The position numbers were made by a program, and so were the translations under genes. A DNA stretch of 8,708 bases from positions 1 to 8,708 of the forward strand of contig CANPVW010000103.1 of NCBI GenBank assembly GCA_947581745.1, given 5' to 3'. Shown here piece after piece: positions 1 through 5,261 of this stretch (the stretch's first letter is position 1; every line of letters starts with the position of its first letter). The notes beneath the pieces are model-generated. The model was not told the origin of the DNA, searched no databases, and saw only the letters and a program-made list of their open reading frames with translations. The stretch comes from Candidatus Benthicola azotiphorus. Lineage in GTDB: Bacteria; Gemmatimonadota; Gemmatimonadetes; Palauibacterales; Palauibacteraceae.

Positions 1-214
1 GGACCAGCATCCCGCCGTACCACAGGGAGCCCCACAGCGGCACCGGACGCCCGAGGAAGCGCGCGTATTCCGAGCTCTGGACGACTTCGCACGAACCGGA
101 ACCGCAAACGAGGGAACCGTAGTAGCCGAGGTGGTACAGCAGCAGGTACACGGCGACGAAGAGCCCGACGAGGGAGACCAGGACCATTCCCCGCATTCGC
201 GTTTCGAAGGACAT
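1..214 (-). CDS. VKOR-family (vitamin K epoxide reductase-like) membrane protein, N-terminal part, cut by window edge
   Basis: Translating the minus strand from the ATG at 212-214 gives 71 residues before the window ends. A hydrophobic segment at about residues 10-30 is a first membrane helix. It is followed by a loop with Cys37 and Cys42, then Val45, Ser48, Tyr50-Ala51 and a Gly-Arg-Pro-Val-Pro-Leu-Trp-Gly stretch (55-62). The order Cys, Cys, Val, Ser, Tyr-Ala, Gly-x-Pro, Gly is the typical start of bacterial VKOR domains. In that family the loop cysteine pair passes electrons from DsbA-like partners to a CxxC next to the quinone, and that CxxC would lie beyond the window. The gene starts 19 nt after the DsbA-like gene, so the two are probably co-transcribed and form a DsbB-independent disulfide pathway. 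The ribosome site is weak. Met7 or Met10 could also be starts. Family is fairly certain; full length is unknown. Confidence 0.85.
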   Translation of the reverse strand, partial: MSFETRMRGMVLVSLVGLFVAVYLLLYHLGYYGSLVCGSGSCEVVQSSEYARFLGRPVPLWGSLWYGGMLV

Positions 215-233
215 TCCAGTCGATCCCGGAACG

Positions 234-917
234 CTATTCACCGGCCGCGGCGGCCTTGATGCGCTCCTCGAGACCGCCATACCCGTAGTCCGGACCCGTC
301 AGCGTGTACGGCTCACCGTTGAAGTAGATGGTCGGCGTCGAGGAGATCCCGAGAGACTCCCCGTACGCCTTGGACGCCTGGACCGCAGCGAGCGTCTCCT
401 GCCCATCCACGCACGACTTGAAGGCGTCGGCGTCCATCCCCAGGTCCCGCGCATAGTCGACGAACTTGCGGTTGGGGTTGGACTCTCTCCTCCAGCTGTC
501 CACGCGGGCGTACAGCAGGTCCTTCATCTCCCAGTACTTGCCCTGCCGCTTCGCACACTGGGCCGCGATGGCCGGTGCCCACGATTCGGGCCACAGCGGA
601 AAATCGAACGAGATCCACCTCATGTCTCCCGAGCTGCCGTAGTTCTGCCGCAGGAGCTTTCCGCTCAGGGCGTTGAACTGTCGGCAGTGCGGACACAGGA
701 AGTCGGCAAACTCCATGATCACCGCCGGAGCATCCTCCGGCCCGAGCGCCGTACCCGATGACATGTCTGCCGCTACGTCACCGCCGGAGAGGGCGACCGG
801 AGCGAGCTCGGGAGCTTCCGGGGAGCCTCCCGCGCGCACGAGAAGGTAGCCCCCTACCGCCACCACGATGGCGATCAGAATGAAGAATCCCTTACCGCTG
901 CCATTTGCCTTGGCCAA
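234..917 (-). CDS. DsbA-like thiol:disulfide oxidoreductase, membrane-anchored or secreted
   Basis: This 227-residue protein introduces disulfides into exported proteins. A short basic N-terminus and a hydrophobic segment (about residues 10-28) look like an uncleaved anchor or signal peptide, followed by a Pro/Ala-rich linker (about 30-60). The thioredoxin-fold domain carries the catalytic Cys75-Pro-His-Cys78 after Glu-Phe-Ala-Asp-Phe, the same CPHC as in classical DsbA. The cis-proline loop is Thr194-Pro195, followed by Thr-Ile-Tyr-Phe-Asn-Gly. Cys121 and Cys169 in the helical insertion may form a second structural disulfide. The start is TTG (915-917), chosen because AAGGAG sits 6 nt upstream and no in-frame ATG occurs before the domain linker. 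The VKOR-family gene follows after 19 nt and would reoxidise it. The upstream neighbour is divergent. DsbG/DsbC-type isomerase activity is possible, but CPHC and the VKOR partner favour an oxidase. Confidence 0.92.
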   Translation of the reverse strand: MAKANGSGKGFFILIAIVVAVGGYLLVRAGGSPEAPELAPVALSGGDVAADMSSGTALGPEDAPAVIMEFADFLCPHCRQFNALSGKLLRQNYGSSGDMRWISFDFPLWPESWAPAIAAQCAKRQGKYWEMKDLLYARVDSWRRESNPNRKFVDYARDLGMDADAFKSCVDGQETLAAVQASKAYGESLGISSTPTIYFNGEPYTLTGPDYGYGGLEERIKAAAAGE

Positions 918-923
918 GATGTG

Positions 924-929
924 CTCCTT
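924..929 (-). promoter_or_regulatory. Shine-Dalgarno site of the DsbA-like gene
   Basis: AAGGAG on the minus strand lies 6 nt before a TTG codon at 915-917. It is the best ribosome site near this gene and supports a TTG start where no ATG is available. Confidence 0.7.
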
Positions 930-1006
930 GTCGAGCGCCGGCAGAGACGACTATCATCGGCCCCGGCTGCCGGTCGCCGGACCGCCGAATGTCAGCCGCC
1001 CAAGAT

Positions 1007-1021
1007 AACACGGCGCGTGTT
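1007..1021. promoter_or_regulatory. perfect 6-3-6 palindrome, candidate operator
   Basis: AACACG and CGTGTT flank a GCG centre. The arms are perfect reverse complements and lie about 90 nt from the DsbA-like start and about 117 nt from the lipoprotein start. The dimension suits a dimeric helix-turn-helix regulator, but no regulator gene is in the window and no second copy was seen. Confidence 0.3.
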
Positions 1022-1137
1022 TTGCGCGACCTCGCCGGCAAGCCGGCCGTCCGGCGGGAACGAACATCTGCTTCGTGGGTGAAACGCGGAGTGCCGGCAG
1101 GAGTGAAGCGCAGATACCCACATTGACCGGACTTCGA

Positions 1138-2037
1138 ATGGAATTCCCCAGGCAGGCAGTCCTTCTGGCGTGCGCCGCGTCGAGCTTCGTGCTGGGCGCA
1201 TGCGGTGGCGATGGAGGCGGTACCACGGATCCGGGACCGCGCGGCGATTTTTCGGTTCTGACGACGAGCACCGGGCCGGAGCTCGATTCGGATGGATACG
1301 AAATCCAGGTCAACGGGGTGTTCGCAGCGATCATCGGAGTCAACGACAGCGTGGAATTCGCGAACCGGGCCGTCGACAGCTACTCCGTCGCGCTCACCGA
1401 AGTCGCGGAAAACTGCACCGTCGCCGGAGCCAACCCGCGACCCGTGCAGCTGATCGATGGCGGCAAGGTCGCGACGACGTTCGAGGTCGCCTGTGTCACC
1501 ACGGCAGGCGGCCTGCAGGTCGTCACCTCGACGAGCGGGCCGAACCCTGACGATGGCTATACGCTGGCCGTCGATGACCTGGACGCGGGAACGATCGGCG
1601 CCAACGACACGATCCTGGCGGCCGAACTCGTGACCGGAGAACATACGGTGCGACTCGGGGACATCGCGCTCAACTGCCAGCTGGTCGGTGATCCGGTCCG
1701 CAACGTGATGGTGCCCAGCAAGGACGTGATCGAGACGACCTACGAGGTGATCTGCACGGATGTCGTGGGCAGCCTGAGGGTCGTCACGACCACGTCCGGC
1801 GTGTCTCCCGATCCCGATGGATACGAAGTCGTCATCGAGTTCGGCAGTCCGATCGCCATCGGGGCTACGGACGCGAAAATCGTCGGCTCGGTGGCCGCCG
1901 GAGTGACCCGGATACAGCTGCTCGAATCGACGGTGGCCGACAACTGTGCGGTCGACGGCGATAACCCCCGGTCGGTCACGGTACCAGCCGGCGGCCTTGT
2001 CGAAACGGTGTTCGAGGTGACCTGCGAAGCTCCGTGA
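1138..2037 (+). CDS. predicted lipoprotein with three tandem ~85-residue two-cysteine repeats
   Basis: No enzymatic role is recognised. From the ATG at 1138 the protein is 299 residues: a signal peptide (about 1-21), a Leu-Gly-Ala-Cys lipobox with Cys22, a Gly/Asp-rich linker, then three repeats at residues 36-119, 124-206 and 211-296. Each repeat opens with a strand like V-V-T-T-T-S-G, then a Asp-Gly-Tyr turn, a short Ile-Gly-x-Asn/Thr-Asp motif and an Asn-Cys near the middle, and closes with Thr-x-Phe/Tyr-Glu-Val-x-Cys. The cysteine pairs are 93/119, 180/206 and 270/296, always 26 apart, which suggests one disulfide per repeat. The style resembles PEGA-like or Ig-like beta modules of surface proteins, an inference from pattern only. 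The open frame extends upstream to a GTG at 1075, but the signal peptide with lipobox fits only the ATG at 1138. It ends 15 nt from the convergent gene. Confidence 0.85.
   Translation: MEFPRQAVLLACAASSFVLGACGGDGGGTTDPGPRGDFSVLTTSTGPELDSDGYEIQVNGVFAAIIGVNDSVEFANRAVDSYSVALTEVAENCTVAGANPRPVQLIDGGKVATTFEVACVTTAGGLQVVTSTSGPNPDDGYTLAVDDLDAGTIGANDTILAAELVTGEHTVRLGDIALNCQLVGDPVRNVMVPSKDVIETTYEVICTDVVGSLRVVTTTSGVSPDPDGYEVVIEFGSPIAIGATDAKIVGSVAAGVTRIQLLESTVADNCAVDGDNPRSVTVPAGGLVETVFEVTCEAP
1243..2025 (+). repeat. three tandem protein-domain repeats within the lipoprotein gene
   Basis: Units are 1243-1494, 1507-1755 and 1768-2025. They are clearly related at the protein level (Asn-Cys 26 residues before the closing Cys in each). 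DNA identity is limited to short blocks, for example GATGGATACGAA at 1291-1302 and 1816-1827. The divergence implies old duplications rather than a recent expansion. Confidence 0.75.
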
Positions 2038-2052
2038 GGGCCGGTCGCGGAG

Positions 2053-3459
2053 TCAGCGGGCGAGCAGGAAGACGAGTACGGCCGCGAGAAGCAGGGTGAC
2101 GGCTGCCAGAGCCGCCAGCTGAGCCCACTCCGGAATGCGGGGCCTCTCGATCTGGCCCACACGTTCCAGGCGCGGCAGCAGATCCGTGGACCAGGCTCGC
2201 TCGATCTCCTCCACCATCTCGCGCCAGGCCCCCTCGTATCCCCGGTCGAGACGCACCATCGCGGCACGCCACTCCTCCGCCGCTCCGTGCATCTCCGAGT
2301 CGTCCTGGTCCGGGTGACCGGCCTCCAGGTCGGCGATCCGACGGCGGAGCTCCTTCTCCTGCTCGCCCAGATCTCCGAATCGCTCCCACAGCCGATCGAA
2401 CGGGCCCTGCATGCGCTCCGACAGGAACGCCCTGCCGGCATCCCCGAGAACCACGTCCCGTTCGACGCTGACATCGACGCCCCGCGACGAGGCCACTCTC
2501 TCCAGCTCTCGGGCATAGACTTCCGCCAATCGATCGGTCGCCGTGGCCACCGCGGCGCGCGTGTCCTCCCGCAGGCCTCCGGAGTTCATGGCTTCGATCG
2601 CCTTCTCGAGGCTGTATGCGCCTCCGGCCGCCGACTTGCGCAGCAGGAGGGGTCCGAGCGCGATCTCACCCAGTTCCTGAAAATGCGTTTCGAAGAAGTA
2701 GTCCCGCATGCCAACCCGGCTCTGCAGCTCTCCCGGCACGTTCGCCGCCGCCCGCTCGGCGACCTCGTGCAGCGAGCCGGCGGCCAGCGAGAAAGGCGGA
2801 AGACCGGCCTGCGGGGGAGGCGACACTTCCCCCCGGCTGAACAATTCGAGCGGCCTGCTTTCGGTGCTCTCGGGCGGTTGCTGGGAAGCCGCGAAGAGCA
2901 CGGCGCCCAGCTCCTCCGGAAACAGATAGCGTACCGTCAGCGAGGTGTCGGTCTTGCCGATGACCAGGTAGTCATCGTCGCGCTCCCCGGACTCCGGCTT
3001 GCGCGCCGGCCGGCGACTGGCGGCCCGCGCAGGCCAGGCGACCGTGAGCTGGCGGTCGCCCGAAAGGAGGTAGAGAGCTCTGCGGGTCACGGCCGCCACG
3101 AAGAGACCTCCGACCTTCTCGTCGTCGATCGAGCCTGATACGGCGCACCCGGCCGTGAACAGCACCACCTCGTGCCCCAGTTGCTTCACGATGCGGCGCC
3201 GAAGCTCCGTGAGGTCCACTCTCTCCGTGATGAGCTGGTACAGCTGGTCGAGTTCGCGCCCCGAGCCCTTGATCGCGAGCGTGGCGCGAACGGCGAACAG
3301 AAGCAGCATCCCCTTGCGGCGGGATACCCAGAACACCTCTCCGTACGGGACCATCAGCTCGTCGCACAGTAGTGCCACGCCCGCCACGGTAACGCGGGCT
3401 CCGCGTCGCACCCCGCTGCCCTCGACGAACACGTCCGTCTTCAACGACTGACTATTCAT
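2053..3459 (-). CDS. unknown tail-anchored protein with charged helical C-terminal half
   Basis: I do not recognise this 468-residue protein. The first ~190 residues look beta-rich in two stretches: about 8-80 (Val-Pro-Tyr-Gly-Glu-Val-Phe-Trp-Val around 37-45, then Leu-Leu-Leu-Phe-Ala and Leu-Ala-Ile-Lys-Gly) and about 97-190. Their rhythm recalls bacterial PH-like domains, an inference that needs structure prediction. A Pro-rich linker lies near 192-222. Residues about 225-435 are helical, highly charged and partly coiled-coil-like (355-380 and 395-435). A hydrophobic helix at 446-467 followed by one Arg ends the chain. With no signal peptide, this predicts a tail-anchored protein with most of its mass in the cytoplasm. 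Its ATG overlaps the end of the HAD gene by 8 nt and has no clear ribosome site, so translation is probably coupled. It is the last gene of the run. Confidence 0.8.
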   Translation of the reverse strand: MNSQSLKTDVFVEGSGVRRGARVTVAGVALLCDELMVPYGEVFWVSRRKGMLLLFAVRATLAIKGSGRELDQLYQLITERVDLTELRRRIVKQLGHEVVLFTAGCAVSGSIDDEKVGGLFVAAVTRRALYLLSGDRQLTVAWPARAASRRPARKPESGERDDDYLVIGKTDTSLTVRYLFPEELGAVLFAASQQPPESTESRPLELFSRGEVSPPPQAGLPPFSLAAGSLHEVAERAAANVPGELQSRVGMRDYFFETHFQELGEIALGPLLLRKSAAGGAYSLEKAIEAMNSGGLREDTRAAVATATDRLAEVYARELERVASSRGVDVSVERDVVLGDAGRAFLSERMQGPFDRLWERFGDLGEQEKELRRRIADLEAGHPDQDDSEMHGAAEEWRAAMVRLDRGYEGAWREMVEEIERAWSTDLLPRLERVGQIERPRIPEWAQLAALAAVTLLLAAVLVFLLAR

Positions 3460-4144
3460 CGGCCAGCACCCGCATCAATCGAGAAGTGTCGCTCAGGTCC
3501 TCGAACACTGCTTCGGGGTCGTAATCGCGCAGCTCGCGGACGGAATGGCGCCCGGTCGCGACCGCCAGAGCCCTGGCGCCGTTCGCGTGGGCGCACTTGA
3601 TGTCCTCCGGTGTGTCTCCCACCACCACCGCGGTTCGCAGATCAAAATTCCGGGCATACTCACGTTCCGCCCTCCGGCGGGCGATCGGTGGCAGGTCCTC
3701 CCGGCGCTCGGAATCCGAACCGTAGGCGCCGAACCTGAAATGGCCTTCCAGTCCGCACGAGCGCAACTTCCGCCAGGCCCCACCTTCCATATTACCGGTC
3801 ACGAGCCCCGCGGCGAACCTCCCGTCGTCCTCGATCGCGGCGACCAGCGCTCGCACTCCCGGATACGGGTGGACCCGATCACCGCGTCCCACGAGCTCCA
3901 GGTCCAGGCTCTTTAGGTATTCCTCCCACGTGGCGTCGAATCCGGACTCGATGTCGCCGTCGGTCCAGCCGGCCAGCCGCAGAAGCCCGCGGACGATGGC
4001 GGGATCGGTTCGGCCGTGGAAGTCGAAGGCCCCGATCGGCCCCGTTTCCCCGTACACTGCGAGCATGGCTGACTCGAGAGCGGCCTTACCAGCCCCCAGT
4101 GTGTTCACGAGCGTCCCGTCGATGTCGAACAGGAGGAGGCGCAT
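3452..4144 (-). CDS. HAD-superfamily hydrolase, phosphoglycolate-phosphatase-like
   Basis: A 230-residue phosphatase of the haloacid dehalogenase superfamily. Motif I is Asp7-Ile-Asp9-Gly-Thr-Leu, with Asp7 as nucleophile and Asp9 as general acid/base. Motif II is in Gly-Leu-Val-Thr116-Gly-Asn. Motif IV is Gly-Asp177-Thr-Pro-Glu-Asp181-Ile, which binds Mg. A helical cap sits between motif I and residue ~90. The usual motif III lysine is not obvious: after Gly-Ser-Asp (142-144) come Arg147, Arg148 and a run of arginines, so an Arg may substitute. Substrate cannot be read from sequence; small phosphorylated metabolites such as phosphoglycolate are typical. I chose the ATG at 4144 because it places motif I at the N-terminus and GGTGA precedes it. 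An ATG at 4178-4180, overlapping the dehydratase stop as TGATG, would add 12 residues. It overlaps the next gene by 8 nt. Confidence 0.85.
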   Translation of the reverse strand: MRLLLFDIDGTLVNTLGAGKAALESAMLAVYGETGPIGAFDFHGRTDPAIVRGLLRLAGWTDGDIESGFDATWEEYLKSLDLELVGRGDRVHPYPGVRALVAAIEDDGRFAAGLVTGNMEGGAWRKLRSCGLEGHFRFGAYGSDSERREDLPPIARRRAEREYARNFDLRTAVVVGDTPEDIKCAHANGARALAVATGRHSVRELRDYDPEAVFEDLSDTSRLMRVLADE

Positions 4145-4148
4145 GGGC

Positions 4149-4155
4149 TCACCTT
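4149..4155 (-). promoter_or_regulatory. Shine-Dalgarno site of the HAD gene
   Basis: AAGGTGA on the minus strand ends 4 nt before the ATG at 4144. It favours this start over the TGATG-coupled ATG at 4180, which has no comparable site. Confidence 0.5.
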
Positions 4156-4179
4156 CCCGTCCAGTGACGGGGTCGTCCA

Positions 4180-5220
4180 TCACTCGTGAGCCCCGTTCTC
4201 CGGCGTCCCGTGCGGATCCGCGAGCCATTTGCGCAGGATGGCCGGATCGAGATTTCCTCCCGAGAGCACCGCCACGACGTCACCTTCAGCGCCGTCGATG
4301 CGCCCCGATGCGAGCGCGGCGATGGTCGCCGCTCCGCTCGGTTCCACCACCAGTCGCTGCGCGTAGCACCACAGCACGGCCTCCCGGATGGAGGCATCGT
4401 CCACCGTGACCACGCGGTCGACGAGCGCCCGCGTGTGCTCGAAAGTCAGGTCTCCCGGCCGCACCGGCTTGAGACCGTCCGCGATCGTCTCGACCGCGTC
4501 CAGAGTCACGGGACGCCCGGCCTCGAGCGAGCGGGTCATCTTCGGCGCGCCGGCCGGTTCCACCCCGACCACCGTGGCCGTCGGGACCAGCGCACGGACA
4601 GCGGCGGCTACACCCGAGATCAGACCGCCTCCCCCGATCGGAACGACGACCAGCAACGCGCCGATGCCTTCACCCGACCGACCCGGTTCGGTCGCGAGCT
4701 GTTCGACGATCTCCAGACCCGCCGTTCCCTGCCCCGCGATGATCGTCGGATGATCGAACGGGGGGACCATGGTTCCCCCGGTCTCCTCCAGCAGCTCTTC
4801 GGCCCTCGCCTTGCGCTCGATCGTCGTCGTGCCCGCGGTCTCGAGACGGGCGCCGAGCCGCCGGACCGCATCGACCTTGACCGCTGGCGCGTCGACGGGC
4901 ATCACGACGACCGCCGGCACGCCGAACGCACCCGCCGCGTATGCGACGCCACGTGCATGGTTCCCGGAAGAATACGTCACGACGCCTGCACGCCTCATGT
5001 CCGGCGCCATGGAAGAGATGAAGTTGTAGGCCCCCCGGAGCTTGAACGCCCCGCCGAACTGGAGGCATTCACATTTCAGCCACAGGTCCGCCGCGCCGCC
5101 CGGAACCGGTCCGGCCGAGCGATCCACCGGCAACAGTGGAGTTCGCCGCACGGCTCCTCGAATCCGCTGCGCGGCCGAGCGCACATCGTCCAGAGTCACC
5201 AGGCCCGTGAGCCGGGACAT
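4180..5220 (-). CDS. PLP-dependent threonine/serine dehydratase (threonine ammonia-lyase family)
   Basis: A 346-residue fold-type II PLP enzyme predicted to deaminate threonine or serine to 2-oxobutyrate or pyruvate in the cytoplasm. The PLP lysine is Lys60 in Gly-Ala-Phe-Lys-Leu-Arg-Gly-Ala. Ser84-Ser-Gly-Asn-His-Ala contacts substrate, Gly196-199 (Pro-Ile-Gly-Gly-Gly-Gly-Leu) binds the PLP phosphate, and Ser320-Gly-Gly-Asn lies near the pyridine nitrogen. The length matches the catalytic domain alone. No ACT-like regulatory domain follows, so isoleucine feedback of the biosynthetic IlvA type is unlikely; a catabolic dehydratase, serine racemase-like or EutB-like enzyme is more likely. The ATG is preceded by AGGAG with 5-nt spacing. 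It begins 41 nt after the gyrA stop, and its TGA shares a base with an ATG of the next gene. Confidence 0.92.
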   Translation of the reverse strand: MSRLTGLVTLDDVRSAAQRIRGAVRRTPLLPVDRSAGPVPGGAADLWLKCECLQFGGAFKLRGAYNFISSMAPDMRRAGVVTYSSGNHARGVAYAAGAFGVPAVVVMPVDAPAVKVDAVRRLGARLETAGTTTIERKARAEELLEETGGTMVPPFDHPTIIAGQGTAGLEIVEQLATEPGRSGEGIGALLVVVPIGGGGLISGVAAAVRALVPTATVVGVEPAGAPKMTRSLEAGRPVTLDAVETIADGLKPVRPGDLTFEHTRALVDRVVTVDDASIREAVLWCYAQRLVVEPSGAATIAALASGRIDGAEGDVVAVLSGGNLDPAILRKWLADPHGTPENGAHE

Positions 5221-5261
5221 GGGGTCTCCTAGGAAGGTGGTTGACGTGCCGGGGCTCCGCC

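Larger units (their letters stand above)
918..1137. promoter_or_regulatory. divergent intergenic region between the DsbA-like and lipoprotein genes
   Basis: This 220-nt gap separates two genes that diverge from each other, so it must hold both promoters. I could not find a convincing -35/-10 pair on either strand. The clearest element is a perfect inverted repeat at 1007-1021: AACACG, a GCG centre, then CGTGTT. Its flank reads TTATCT on the minus strand, which could be a weak -10 for the DsbA-like gene. The 9-mer GGACCGCCG at 979-987 also occurs in the gyrA leader. A GCCGG/CCGGC short stem near 1034-1047 is probably GC noise. Confidence 0.4.

Noticed and set aside
1075..1137. GTG start extending the lipoprotein by 21 residues
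   Set aside because: It would bury the signal peptide and lipobox behind a polar stretch, and no ribosome site precedes it.
892..1644. 250-codon minus-strand frame across the intergenic gap and the lipoprotein
   Set aside because: It overlaps the DsbA start and runs antisense to the lipobox and repeats; its composition is Arg-rich shadow-like.
2030..2052. CTCCG/CGGAG stem between the convergent lipoprotein and unknown genes
   Set aside because: Only 5 bp with a 13-nt loop and no T-run on either side; too weak to call a bidirectional terminator.
2287..3138. 283-codon plus-strand frame opposite the unknown tail-anchored gene
   Set aside because: Arg/Gly/Leu-rich and without motifs. The minus-strand frame is longer, has a membrane helix and overlaps its neighbour in an operon-like way, so I chose it as the real gene.
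4186..5232. 348-codon open frame on the plus strand opposite the dehydratase
   Set aside because: Antisense shadow of a gene with all PLP motifs intact; the translation is Arg/His-rich and has no recognisable features.
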